DNA of 64,000 nucleotides from Torymus aiolomorphi (taxonomy: Eukaryota; Arthropoda; Insecta; Hymenoptera; Torymidae). A program made the translations under genes and the position numbers. This document shows, piece by piece, positions 1 through 10,740 of this stretch. Position 1 is the stretch's first letter. Every line of letters begins with the position of its first letter. The stretch is from assembly GCA_036365515.1 (NCBI GenBank), contig CM070877.1, positions 84,790,522-84,854,521 of the forward strand. The letters are read 5' to 3'. The notes beneath the pieces were generated by a model. It made no database searches and was not told the origin of the DNA. It was given only the letters and a program-made list of their open reading frames with translations.

Positions 1-1688
1 GTTTTATTTTCAAAACCGTTTCTTCATACGATTCTTTACTGCTATAAAAAACTTTCGTTTCTTTGCAGTAATCTTTAGCCCAGTTATACAGCTCTTCTGG
101 CGTTAAAATATGATTACTAGAAGAAACTTGTAAACTCGCTCGTTTTGCACCTCTTTTTTGGTTCGCGCCTATACCATCGCACGCACCTTTGCCATGTGCT
201 GTGGCATGAAAATGCCACTCAGCTGTAACTCCAAAATCTTTCTCGTGAAAAGAAGATTTTGAAAATTGAATTTATTTTTAAAATGCTGACCTGCTCCATC
301 AGTCAAATAATAAACTTTCTTGACTGCAAAATTAGTTTTAAGATAAGATATTACTATTTTTTGATATTCATAAACGGCTATGGTATCATGATTTAAGTTG
401 TCGGAAATCACAGCAATGCTTACATGTTTGAGTTCATCGTTTTGTTTATAGTACACTACAACTGTAGAAACTGTTGCTTGGTTGTTATTCCAGAGGAAGG
501 ATTGTGTAGAATTTTGTATAACGAAAGCATAATTTTCTGCAAAATCGCAAGACACAAGAAATTCTCCTTCTTGAAGATTGCTTTTTACATTATTTACAAT
601 AAGTGATTGTTTCTTAGCAAAAAAATCGTGAGTTTTTAATTTCATTAATTTCTCCCCCAGTATGTCCATAAATTCGTGCTCATTTACAGTTTTGGAAGCT
701 ATTGTACACCAATCTGTTTGAAACCACAATTGATACTCGATTTGAAAAATATCATTTTCATCAAAACATTTAAGTAAATGTTTTCGTAATATAGACGTAT
801 TGCGGCAATCCAAACAGTCACCCAAATAACATCTATCGTGTGAATCATTACACACAATTGCTTGGATGCAATCGTGAAAGTTTTTCAGGGGCAATTGGGT
901 GTCTTTAGTTAAATTTTCTATGTCCATAGCACTTAGCATGAGCTTCACATTTTCGTGATGCCCACACATGCATACATTATGTGCACCGCTACTCCCAGCT
1001 AAAACACAATATGGTGGCCTCAATTCTGTAAATTTCGTAAAACCAATGTTAACGTACTCATTTTCTCTTTTATATAAATTCTACAATTCATTTAAGTTAC
1101 CAAGCAGTAATCTATTTTGAATATGTTCTCTTTTGCCATTACTCTGTTTAATAGATAGATAATCTTTTGAACCCGGCATAATTCGACTTACATCATCTCT
1201 CTCATAAAAAGATTTGACAGAATTTACAGTATCAGCTGGAAGTAGTTTGCCACGTTTCTTAGCAGGTATTGAAAATATTCCGCTATTTGCTACCAAATCT
1301 TCCGCTTCACGAGCCTCCGGTTCACTGCAATTGAATTCTCGCATCAAGTTCTTACGAGACCAAAACTCCGGTGAAAGAGTTAATAGCTGAATTCTTTCTT
1401 GCTTATTTGTTAACTCTGAAAATTTTTTCTTAATTTGTTAGAGAACTGCAACACCAGCTTTATGATATTCATCATCGCACACCATTTTAGCTTTTTTAGC
1501 ATCAGTTTGAGGTAAATTTGATTTCTGATTATAAATTTGGCATCGACAGGTTAAATATATTTTAGCATTTTAGGTACTAAAGGAAATGCACTTCTTAAAA
1601 GTGTTGGAAAATCAGTCAAATTCTTAGATGCAGAGTGATCATTTTTATTTAAAGGATTTATACATTTCAATTTCCAATGTGAATCCAT
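1..1688 (-). pseudogene. Cysteine-rich DDE-like transposase gene, decayed copy 1 (3' end off window)
   Basis: The minus-strand frame starts at ATG 1688 and runs off the left window edge. It encodes the conserved segments of a family common in insect and cnidarian genomes and usually annotated as uncharacterized: a Cys-rich N-terminus, KRLLLGNL-like (here NRLLLGNLNEL), then FTKFTELRPP and CVLAGSSGAHNVC. Later come SCDFAENYAF, YYLTDGAGQHFKNK and, after a frameshift near 180, HGKGACDGIG. The Asp residues in CDFAEN and LTDGAG and the downstream HGKG..D segment look like an RNase H-fold (DDE) catalytic core; that assignment is inference. Breaks include a stop replacing the Tyr of LNELYNLY (near 1080), a stop near 1440 and the frameshift near 180. 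The related copy at 2876-4125 is open at the first two sites. The superfamily name is not certain. Confidence 0.75.
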
Positions 1689-2670
1689 TTTAATCGTTTA
1701 TAACAGAAATGGTAAGCTTTTTCTTTGCTATCAACGACAAATTCGAAAAAATTCGAGGAGGAAAAAGATAAAAAGTTATGGTAATTATATACTTTTGACG
1801 TGACAATTTGCATACAGAGTAAAAAGTGTGGACGCCACCTACCGAATAAAAAATAAATGATTCCGTGTCGCACGGCAAACCGCGCTGTACCGCGCGTAGA
1901 ATATGCTTTCGCCCTGCGGTGCATATAATCTTTCGCGTTTTATTTGCATAGCATAAAACATCTTGGACACTTTTTGGGAAATATCCTTTCCTACCTAAAA
2001 AAAGGATAGCTTTCAATATTACGGGTAAAACAAAATACTAAAAATATACTTTTCGAGATATAGAACGTAAAAAAAAAACAAAAAAATTATCTACACTGAA
2101 AAACAAACGTTAGTACAAGAGTTTGCACATATTGCTGTTAATTTGGAAATTTTATTTTTTTATGAAATAATTAATAAAATATTACTCCATGCGTTATTCA
2201 AGAATAAAAAAAAAAAACAGATAAAGAATTAAAGATTATAAAAGATTATTATTAGGCAACGAGGCGAGCGCAGCCCGCGCGCTGTACCGCGTAGTCCCGC
2301 GCGGCGGAAAGGCGATGCGTCTACTCTTTCGCATTCTATTTCTCGCAGAAAACCTTTCGGGCACTCTTTGGAAACTATCCTTTCCTACGTAAAAAATGCT
2401 CAGCTTTCGATCTAGAGGGTCAAAAAAAATATTAAAAATACACTTTTTAAGATATAACACGTTTTGTACTTTTTGAAGGCGAAAATGGAAAATTTCGGGA
2501 AAACTGCCTACACCATTGGAAAGCTGAGGAAAAGATACGTCGGAAATGCTTATCATAAAATTTTTTTAAGTACGTTTTAGTATCGTAAACATGAACTAGA
2601 TATAGCACGATTTGGCGCTCGCGCGCCGCGCTGGGACATTTGACGTGAAAAGCCTCATATATAAATAGAT
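1689..2670 (-). repeat. Upstream region of transposase copy 1, with a duplicated promoter-side fragment
   Basis: Positions 1689-2080 align with 4126-4560, the DNA upstream of copy 2. They share the GAAAAAATTCGA stretch, GTGTGGACGCCACCTA, and the ATATCCTTTCCTAC segment. A second fragment of the same region, 2240-2670, aligns with 4430-4780, including GATCTAGAGGGT, TAACACGTTTTGTACTTTTT and TTTGGCGCTCGCGCGC. The region therefore occurs three times in 4.8 kb. GC-rich patches within AT-rich DNA may be promoter-associated. No additional gene is visible. Confidence 0.7.
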
Positions 2671-2875
2671 ATTGTAATCTTAATCTTCTTAATCATCTTA
2701 ACTATATATAGAGTTAGGAAGATTAAAAAAATTAAGATTACAATATTTTTAATTTAAGGGTTGACTACGTTCAATTTAGGGGAAGACTAACCTTATATTA
2801 AATCAGACTTGTAGAAAAAAAGTAAGTGTTTGCGCACATGCACCTATATTTTTGTGTAATTATCTGATGGTAAAA

Positions 2876-4125
2876 TTTGTGAAAATATATTTGTATTTGT
2901 AAAAACTGTTGCCTGGTTATTATTCCAGTGGAAGGACTGTGTAGAATTTTGTATAACGAAAGCATAATTTTCTACGAAATCGCAACACACGAGAAATTCT
3001 TCTTCTTCAAGATTGCTTTTTAAGTTATTTATAAAAAGTGATTGTTTCTTAGCGAAAAAATCGTGAGTTTTTAATTTTATTAATTTTCCCCCCCAGTATG
3101 TCCGTAAATTCGTGCACATTTACAGTTTTGGAAGCTATTGTACACCTATCTGTTTGAAACCATGATTGGTACTCGATTTGAAAAATATCATTTTCATCAA
3201 AACATTCAAGCAAATGTTTTCATAACATAGACATATTGGGGCAATCCAAACAGTCACCCAAATAGCATCTATCGTGTACATCATTACACACAATTGCTTG
3301 GATGCAATCGTGGCAGTTTTTAAGAGGCAATTGAGTGTCTTTAGTTAAATTTTCTATGTCCATAGCACTTAGCATGAGCTGCACATTTTCGTGATGCACA
3401 CACGCGCATACATTGTGTGTACCGCTACTCCCAGCTAAAACACAATGTGGTGGCCTTAATTCTGTAAATTTAGTAAAACCAATATTAACGCATTCATTTT
3501 CTTTTTTATATAAATTATACAGCTCATTTAAATTACCAAGCAGTAATCTTTTTTGAACATGTTCTCTTTCGCCATTGCTCTGTTTAATAGATACATAGTC
3601 TTTTAAACCTGGCATGATTCGGCTTATATCATCTCTCTCATAAAAACTTTTTACAGAATTTACAGTATCATCTGGAAGTAGTTTGCCACGTTTCTTTACA
3701 GGTATTGAAAATACTCCGCTCTTCGTTACCAAATCTTTCGCTTCACGAACTTCCCGTTCACTGCAATCGAATTCTCGCATCAAGTCCCTACGAGACCGAA
3801 ACTTCGGCGCGAGAGTTAATAGCTGAATTCTCTCTTGCTTATTTGTTGACTCAGAAATTTTTTTCTTTAGTTGTTCGAGAACTGCAATACCAGCTTTGTG
3901 ATATTCATCATCACACACTGTTTTAGCTTTTTTAGCATCAGATAGAGATAAACTTGATTTCTGTTGATAAATTTGGCGTCGACAGGTTGAACATATTTTA
4001 GCATTTTCAGGTAGTGAAGGATATTCACTTCTGAAAAGTGTTGGAAAGTCAGACAAATTTTTAGATGCAGGGTGATCATTTTTATTTAAAGGATTTATAC
4101 ATTTCAAGTTCCAAGATGAATCCAT
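2876..4125 (-). pseudogene. Cysteine-rich DDE-like transposase gene, 3'-truncated copy 2
   Basis: The frame starts at ATG 4125 (MDSSWNLKCINPLNK), preferred over an upstream non-ATG start because copy 1 starts at the same codon. It is open to a stop near 3220, and homology continues through a frameshift to about 2876. Visible in order: the Cys pair ICSTCRRQI of a probable zinc-binding N-terminus; a charged region (KKAKTVCDDEYHKAG); the KRLLLGNLNELYNLYKKEN segment; CVLAGSSGTHNVCACVHHEN; LGDCLDC; and CCDFVENYAF with the first putative catalytic Asp. Homology to copy 1 then stops abruptly after NNNQATVFT, so the second catalytic Asp and the C-terminus are missing. Same orientation as copy 1, about 1.2 kb apart. 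Confidence 0.75.
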
Positions 4126-4800
4126 TTTAATTGCTATAATAGACAAAAATGGAAAACTTTCTCTTTGAGAAAGCAAAAATATTTAAATCAAGCGTCACCA
4201 ATGATTTAATAATCAAATGTATAAAAGTCGCAAGGAAATCAAATTGTTTAACTGCTATTGACAAGAAATTCGAAAAAATTCGAAGAGGAAAAAGATAAAA
4301 AGTTATGGTAATTATATACTTTCGATGTGATGATTTACATACAGTTTGAAAAGTGTGGACGCCACCTATCGAATGAAAAATGAATGATTCCGTGCCGCGC
4401 GGTGCCGCGCATAGGGACCGTCTTTTCAGCGCCGTGCGTCTACTCCTTCGCGTTCTATTTCTAGCAGAAAACATCTTGGACACTTTTTGGAAAATATCCT
4501 TTCCTACGTAAAAAATGCTCAGCTTTCGATCTAGAGGGTAAAAAAAATATTAAAAATATCGTTTTCGAGATATAACACGTTTTGTACTTTTTGAAGGTGA
4601 AAATGGAAAATTTCGGGAAATCTGCCTACACCATTGGAAAGCTGAGGAAAAAATACATTGGATATGCTGATCATAAAATTTTTTCAAGTACATTTCAGTA
4701 TCTTAAATATGAGCTGGAAACAGCACGATTTGGCGCTCGCGCGCTGCGCTGGGGTAGTTGACATGAAACGCCTCATATGTGTTCTCACAACATAATGTAA
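4126..4800 (-). repeat. Upstream region of transposase copy 2
   Basis: This is the counterpart of 1689-2080 and 2240-2670, in the same orientation. It gives the most complete view of the family's 5' non-coding DNA. Similarity among the three copies ends near a CCTCATAT motif at both 2657 and 4772, a candidate element end. No convincing terminal inverted repeat or target duplication was found there. Confidence 0.6.
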
Positions 4801-4930
4801 CGTTTAGAGGGGTGACGCATACAAATTTAAAAAATATTTTTATTTTCAGCATTCTATATATGTGTGTTGTAAAGATACTATTTCTGTATACGATTATTCT
4901 TATAAGTGTTTTATTATTTTAGCACTCAAA

Positions 4931-6568
4931 ATGAAAATTAATCCTCTGAATGTTATTAATTTGCTGCTTGCCTATTTCCAAACACTTGATATTGAAGAAA
5001 TAGAAATAAAAGACCACTTTCAAATGATACAGTTAGATTTAATGGAATCGTCTGATACCATAGGTGTTATAATGGAAAAATCGTTGAATTTTCAAGAAGA
5101 ATATAAAGAATCAGATGCACGTATTGTGGAAGATGTTGATTTACATACATTTCCTTACGGTTCTGAATTACCTACTGATCGATGTACGAGAGATGAAGAA
5201 CCATTGAGTTTTGAATACAAAAAAAGGGCTGTAGAATATTGGAGAAGCGGAAAAACAAAAAAGAATTTATCGCTTAAAACAGTTCAAAATAGATTCAGGA
5301 AAGTTAGTTCTGAAACACAGTTACATCGCTGGGCTCACCTAATCAATCAAGATGGAACTTACCGAGAAAAATTTGCAAGAATTTGCGATTTCACACTAGA
5401 AAATTTTAAAGCTGCTACTGAAGCTGGATTAATAATTCATGACAACGATTTAAGAAGATGGGCTCTACAAGCACGAAAATTAATCGGAAATGAGGACGTA
5501 AGATTTACAGCTTCAATACGTTGGCTTTCAAAATTTAAAAACTCCTATAGAATTGTTTCTCGAAAAATTAATAAATTTATCACAAAAAAAGTCTAGAAAA
5601 TAGAAATGATTTGCATAAAAAAGAAGTAGAATTCGTAACAGAAGTCAAACAATTGATTAATGAAATAGGCGCTGACAATACGTATAATTCAGACTAGAGT
5701 GGTTTTCAGTTGTAAATGCATTCTGGTCGATCTTTTGCTTTTGAAAGAGGAAAGAAAGTACAGTGATCACATCAACAACTCATAGCTATACCGTACAGCC
5801 GACAGTTTCAGCCAAAGGGAAGTTACTGTCGCCATTATTTTTAATATTAAAGGAACGAAGCGGAGAATTCGGACCAATTGTCTCACAAAATTTGTTTGTG
5901 CCTACAAACGTATATGTTACATCCTCGACATCTGGAAAACTTAATTCAGGTAAAATCATATTTTATTAATTTCTAAAAATAAAACGTTAATTATTTCACA
6001 AGACACATTTAAATAAAATCAAAATCTGTAGAACTCTTTAAGGCGTGGTTAAAAGAGGTATATTTTCCTCAAGTTGGACTTACAAGCATGCTGCTAATTG
6101 ATTCGTGGAGTGGTCATGTCCAACGGTTATACAGGAAGTTACGCCTCACTATAAAACACTACATCACAAGTTGATACCTGCAGGAACGACTTGAAACATC
6201 CAGCCGTTAGATGTATATGGATTCCGCACATGGAAAAACTATGTTAAACATTTTTCAGACCATGTTATGCTCAAAGACGAAGACTTAAATTTACATTTGA
6301 GAAATAATATAATTAAATTACAGTCTTTGGTTCATAACCAATTTTTATCTCCACGATATGAAAAAATCTATTTAAATATTCGTTGTATAAAAGTGGGTAT
6401 CTTGTGAATCGACCAGGAGATTTCGATGACCGCGTAAGTTTCAGTTTCGGAAATTCCTGTGCAACGCATTGTGAGATCAATGGTTGTAATAACGTTGCAA
6501 TTATTAGATGTTCGTGGTGTAAAAAATCTGTATGCTTAAAACACTTTTTTGAAGAATATCATTATTGA
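4931..6568 (+). pseudogene. pogo/Tc5-like DDE transposase with CENP-B-type HTH and C-terminal Cys cluster, decayed
   Basis: ATG 4931 is chosen because the frame upstream of it has only a GTG. The first open segment (to 5596) has an acidic N-terminus, then FEYKKRAVEYWRSGK and a CENP-B/Tc5-type DNA-binding region ending RFTASIRWLSKFKNSYRIVSR. After a frameshift at the stop near 5596 the homology continues. NSD followed by a TAG at 5695 marks the first catalytic Asp (a stop sits where DQSGF is expected). THSYTVQPTVSAKGKLLSPLF follows, then LLIDSWSGH with the second Asp near 6100. The C-terminal piece YLVNRPGDFDDRVSF...C...CNNVAIIRCSWCKKSVCLKHFF ends at 6568. An AT-rich stretch at about 5949-6003 bounded by GT and AG may be a short intron. 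At least two frameshifts and two stops make it non-functional. Related C-terminal DNA lies at 10016-10310. Confidence 0.85.
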
Positions 6569-7084
6569 ACAATTTACAATCCATAATGCCTCGAGCTATT
6601 AGACATAATATATAATACACTGTTTTGGAGGAGGGATGAACTTTCGGGGATGATTATCATCCCTTCAAAATGTATTATTCACAGACAAAAAATATAAATA
6701 TTTTTCGCTTTTTGGTTTACTAAAACATAAAGTTTAAATAAACATGTTATTGTTCTTGTGGGATTCGACTAAAAATTAGTTTTTCGAAAAAAACTTTACA
6801 ATAATTCGTTTAAACAAAAGTTTAATCAAACTATTTTTTCAAAATTAATGATAAATTAGTATTTCGTATTGCCCGAAAGCACTAAAATTACATACCGTTT
6901 GCCTGTAGTATTAGTCAAAATTTTATGGTTATTTACGGCGAGAATGATAAGTTATGTAGGGGTGGTTCTTGCCAATTAAGAATGTCTATTTTACTTTTTG
7001 AAGAATGCATGTGACCGTAAAAAACATTTAGAGAAAAGACTTCTTAAAAAAAAATTATATTTAATCTTCCATTGCTTTGTTAAG
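6569..7084. other. AT-rich spacer 3' of the transposase
   Basis: No coding potential is seen. It contains a GGAGGGATGAACTTTCGGGG/ATCATCCC segment resembling the GGGTGAACTTT...CACCCCC block of the R1 repeats, so it is probably transposon 3' sequence. Confidence 0.4.
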
Positions 7085-7660
7085 AACAAAAGGGGGTAGT
7101 ACCCCCCAAAAATATATATTTCGGCCAAAACCACAAAAATTGTATTTTAATATTCTTTTAAGTGAAATGATTTTTAAGGAGATATATAATTTATTGTAAT
7201 TTTTATAGCCGAAAATTGAAAAAAGCTTAGTTTTCTTAAAAAGAATAGGGGTTGCTACCCTTAAAATTGAAACTGATGCAGGTTTGTGGCCTTTTTATTT
7301 TAAAATTTTTAGCGTTGGTTTTATTAAGGTATCTTTATTTGTTTCTGAAATAATGAAAAAAATATAAATAAGGGGTAGTTACCCCCTAAAAACTAATTAT
7401 GGCCAAAACCACGAAACACGTCAACTTTATTTTTTAATTTTCTTTTAAATGGAATCAGTTTTAAGGCGATATATAATTTATTATAATTTTTGTAGCCGAA
7501 AAATGATAAAAAAAGCTTAGTTTTCTTGAAAAAAATAGGGGTTGCTACCCTTAAAATTAAAAGTGATGCTATTTTTAAGCCTTTTTTATTCTTCAATTTT
7601 TGGCGTCAGTTTCATTAAGCTAGCTTTATTTGTTTTTGAAATATTAGAAAAAAACTGTTT
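7085..7660 (+). repeat. R1 repeat family, two tandem ~285-bp units
   Basis: Two head-to-tail units start near 7090 and 7375. Each contains, in order, GGTAGT(T)ACCCCC, GGCCAAAACCAC, a GATATATAATTTATT block, GTAGCCGAAAA-like sequence, GGGGTTGCTACCCTTAAAATT and a T-rich tail ending before TCTTTATTTGTTT. The complementary GGGGTAGTTACCCC and GGGTTGCTACCC motifs recur in every R1 fragment of the window. Confidence 0.7.
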
Positions 7661-7810
7661 TTGAGGGTGAACTTTTGGGGGTAGATTTCACCCCCTTAAA
7701 GTGTCTATCAGCACGTAAAAGAAATACGTGTCTCTTAATTTTTAATGTACTACAATATATTGCAATATCATCTAAATCAGCGACTTACACTTGGGATACC
7801 TTCCTTGTTA
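7661..7810 (+). repeat. R1 terminal segment abutting Helitron Rep sequence
   Basis: The segment has GAGGGTGAACTTTTGGGGG, CACCCCC, a TACTACAATATATTGCAATAT stretch and an end GGGATACCTTCCTTGTTA. The same end occurs near 8840 and 53318 and, reversed, near 9146. The Rep reading frame begins at once after it, so the R1 element interrupted a Helitron gene here. Confidence 0.65.
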
Positions 7811-8478
7811 ATGCACTTTTATTGGGCCGTAGATTATTTCAATAATGGATCGTAGATAGTTACGTTAAAGTAGAAAGAGATCGAATTGAATATATTCGAA
7901 AAAATCAAAAGCAGTTACGCGTTAAATCATATCAAGGTTTAGTTGATCATTTAAATCATACCGCAAATCAGGAGAATTGTCAAGTAGGTAAAATAGTGAT
8001 ATTGCCATCGACATTCGTTGGATTTCCTAGATATATGATGCAAAATTATCAAGATTCCATGGCTATATTTCGTAGTAAAGGGAAGCCCGATTTGTTTATT
8101 ACTATGACCTGTAACCCTAATTGGAGGGAGATTCGAGATAATCTGCTATCAGGCCAACAGGCATCAGATCGTCTTGACATTTTTGCCCGAGTTTTTCACT
8201 TAAGAAAGAACATTTATTGTCTTTAATAAATCAAGGAAAGTATTTGGTGCTGTAGCAGCTGATGTACATGTTGTAGAATTTCAAAAGCGAGGTTTACCAC
8301 ACGCCCATATTTTGGTTACTTTAAAGGATGGATACAAGTTGACAACCGTTCAAGATATAGATAAATATATTTCTGCTGAAATTACTGACTCTGAGAATGA
8401 TTCTGTATTGTACAACATAGTTGTTTAGAGTATGATACATGGTCCATGTGACAGCAGATGCATTGTTAACGATAAAAT
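7811..8478 (+). pseudogene. Helitron Rep (HUH replication initiator) fragment
   Basis: This is an internal fragment of a Helitron Rep/helicase polyprotein. It begins in frame as LLLGRRLFQ then a stop and WIVDSYVKVERDR. It continues through YIRKNQKQLRVKSYQGL, ILPSTFVGFPRYMMQNYQD and GKPDLFITMTCNPNWREI, and ASDRLDIFARVF. After a frameshift near 8220 it reads VFGAVAADVHVVEFQKRG, LPHAHILVTL (the HUH metal-binding motif of rolling-circle initiators), DIDKYISAEI and MIHGPCDSRC. The catalytic tyrosines and helicase domain, normally downstream, are absent. Both ends break into R1 repeat sequence. Stops at 7843 and near 8428 plus the frameshift show it is dead. Confidence 0.9.
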
Positions 8479-8842
8479 AGAATATATTTTTGAAAAATAT
8501 ACAACGTACTAATATTTTTGTAGCCGAAAATCGCTTAAGAAAATAAGATTTTGCTCTTTTAAAAATAGGAGTTGCAATCCTTAAAATTGAAAATGGTGCA
8601 GTTTTATAGTCTTTTTTATTATAAATATTTTAGCGTTGGTTTTATGAAGATGTCTTTATTCGTTTATGAAATATTCCAAAAAAATGTTTTTCGGAGGTGA
8701 ACTTTAGGAGTAAATATTACTCTCTAAAAGTGGATATCGGCCGATAAAAAAAATACGTATACTATTATTTTTCCAAGCACTATAACATATTGCAATTTTA
8801 TCAAAATCGGCGACTGACACTTAGGGTACCTTCCTTGTTAGA
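8479..8842 (+). repeat. R1 repeat, left arm of a large palindrome
   Basis: It starts with ATATTTTTGAAAAATATAC and GTAGCCGAAAATCG and contains TTGCAATCCTTAAAATTG and GATATCGGCCGATAAAA. It ends CGACTGACACTTAGGGTACC and TTCCTTGTTA. It is inverted relative to 9146-9480. Confidence 0.75.
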
Positions 8843-8852
8843 TCAAATATAT

Positions 8853-9015
8853 AAAGGACCCCGCACACAATGTATGGGAAAAAATCATTCGGTCAAATTT
8901 TGGGGGGTTTTGACCATGAGAACTTTTGTTCAGGACCTCAAGATCTATCTTTTCCCCAAGTTTGATCCAATTTGACCGAATGATTATTTTCCATACATTG
9001 TGTGCGGGGTCCTTT
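8853..9015. mobile_element. 163-bp MITE-like element with ~40-bp terminal inverted repeats
   Basis: The ends are AAAGGACCCCGCACACAATG and its reverse complement. The inverted repeat continues inward through TATGGAAAA and TCATTCGGTCAAA with one extra base in the left arm. The centre (about 8905-8965) has a GGGGGGTTTT run and TCAGGACCTCAAGATC. There is no coding capacity. No unambiguous target duplication is seen; the flanks are ATAT-rich. It lies in the loop between two inverted R1 arms. Confidence 0.75.
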
Positions 9016-9119
9016 GAAAATATTACATTTCGATACTGCAAGGAGAGGAAAACTGCGTAAACATAACCTTATTTTTATCCGCCAAGGTTAGTGCATGTAG
9101 CCAAGCGCCGAATGCCGGA

Positions 9120-9144
9120 TTCTCAGGCCGTTTTTGCCTGAGAA
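9120..9144. other. 9-bp stem hairpin at the R1 right-arm boundary
   Basis: TTCTCAGGC and GCCTGAGAA pair around a 7-nt CGTTTTT loop. The R1 terminal motif (AAGGAAGGTACCCC) begins right after the second stem strand. It could be a structural end of an element or a small insertion; its function is unknown. Confidence 0.5.
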
Positions 9145-9145
9145 G

Positions 9146-9700
9146 GAAGGTACCCCAAGTGTCAGTCGCCGATTTTGACAATATTGCAATATGTTATAGT
9201 ACTTGGAAAAATAAGAGTATACGCATTTTTTTATCGGCCGATATTCACTTTTAGATGGTAAAATTTATTTGGAGTATTTCATAAACGAATGAGGATATCT
9301 TCATAAAACCAATGCCAAAATATTTAGAATAAAAAAGACTATAAAACTGCACCATTTCCAATTTTAAGGATTGCAACCCCTATTTTTAAAAGAGCAAAAT
9401 CTTATTTTTTTAAGAGATTTTCGGCTACAAAAATATTAGTACGTTGTATATTTTTCAAAAATCTATTCTATTTGGAAGAATATTGGAAAGTAAAGTTGAA
9501 ATATCGAGGTTTTTGAAGAAATAATATTTTTAGGGGTAACTACCCTGCATTATATTTTTTTCATTAATTAAGTTTTCACGAGTTCAATAACCTTAAAATT
9601 CATTTAAATAAAGTGAGATTGATTAAAAAAAGGAATATTTATAAATTTAATTTTTATAATAAGGGTTACATCCCCTATCTTTTTGGTGCTAAATCTTTTT
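9146..9700 (-). repeat. R1 repeat, right arm of the palindrome, extended
   Basis: 9146-9480 is the inverted counterpart of 8479-8842. From 9280 to 9700 it is also the inverted counterpart of 10340-10740, adding TCGAGGTTTTTGAAGA, GGGGTAACTACCC and ATCCCCTATC blocks. It is the longest R1 fragment in the window. No gene is present. Confidence 0.7.
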
Positions 9701-10015
9701 TCTTCGAGTATGAAAATTATATTATATAATACATTTTTTTAACTCGATTTAGTTAAAAGAATATCATAAACAACTTTTTATAAGAGTAATATCCCCCTAC
9801 TTTGATCTAGTACCGTATTTAAAAAAATGAAAATCAAATAAAATAATTTGGAAAATGGTTTCTGTAAGAAATAATCACAGTTCAGTTTTTTGAAATAAGC
9901 AAAAAAAAAAATATTTTTAAGGAATAAAAACATACTAGATAAACAACTTGATAAAACACTCATTTGCCTTTAAATTTTTGTTAATTTTATTAATAATTAT
10001 TAATATTAATAATAC
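9701..10015. other. AT-rich spacer
   Basis: It is very AT-rich with A and T runs. No coding similarity or repeat ends were recognised. Confidence 0.4.
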
Positions 10016-10310
10016 CCACGGGATCGACTGGAAGTATCCAACCATTAGATGTTTACGGATTCCGCGTATGGAAAAATTTTGTTAAAACAAACAAAAACAT
10101 TGTCTGAAACATTTTTCACTCAATGTGATGTTCATGGATGAAGACTTAAATTTGCATACGAGAAATAATGTAATTAGATTATAGTCGTTAATTCTTAATC
10201 AGTTCTCATCTCCTCGATATCAAAATAATATTGCTATAATTCGATGATTTTGTCGCAAAAAATTGCTTTGTCTGAAACATTTTTTCGAAGATTATCATTA
10301 TTGTTCTACT
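10016..10310 (+). pseudogene. pogo/Tc5-like transposase C-terminal remnant
   Basis: It parallels 6196-6568: a GGATCGACTGGAAGTATCC stretch, TTAGATGTTTACGGATTCCG, GAAGACTTAAATTTGCATA and ACATTTTTTCGAAGATTATC align with the transposase C-terminal region. The translation is interrupted by stops and gaps, and the CSWCKKSVC core is reduced to a short cysteine-coding stretch. It lies between inverted R1 fragments, linking R1 to this transposase family as its likely non-coding DNA. Confidence 0.7.
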
Positions 10311-10329
10311 TATGTTCTATAATGATTTA

Positions 10330-10740
10330 ATAGTGTTTGCACTAAAAAGTAAGGGATGTTATCTTTATTATAAAAAGTAAATTTATAAATATTCCTTTTC
10401 TTAAACAATCCCACTTTATTTAAGTGAATTTTAAGGTCATATAACTCATGAAAACTTAATTAATGAAAAAAATGTAATGAAGGGTAGTTACCCCTAAAAA
10501 TATTATCTCTTCAAAAACCTCGATATTTCAACTTTACTTTTCAATATTCTTTCAAATAAAATACATTTTTAAAAAATATACAACTTACTAATATTTCTGT
10601 AGCTGAAAATTGCTTAAAAAACTAAGATTTTGCTCTTTTAAAAATAGGGGTTGCAACCCTTAAAATTGAAAATGGTGCAGTTTCAGTCTTCTTTCTAAAT
10701 ATTCTAAATATTTTGACGTTGGTTTTATGAAGATATATTT
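10330..10740 (+). repeat. R1 repeat truncated by the LTR element
   Basis: It has GGGTAGTTACCCC, ACCTCGATATTTCAACTTTA, GTAGCTGAAAATTGCTTAA and GGGGTTGCAACCCTTAAAATT. It stops at GAAGATATATTT, exactly where the LTR begins at 10741. The rest of the unit seen at 8650-8842 is missing. Confidence 0.7.

Noticed and set aside
1667..2016. Minus-strand frames of 85-108 codons upstream of transposase copy 1
   Set aside because: They fall in the non-coding upstream region; the matching DNA of copy 2 does not conserve the reading.
8853..9015. A clear target-site duplication for the MITE
   Set aside because: Both flanks are AT-rich (AATATAT, GAAAATATT) but no exact direct repeat touches both ends.
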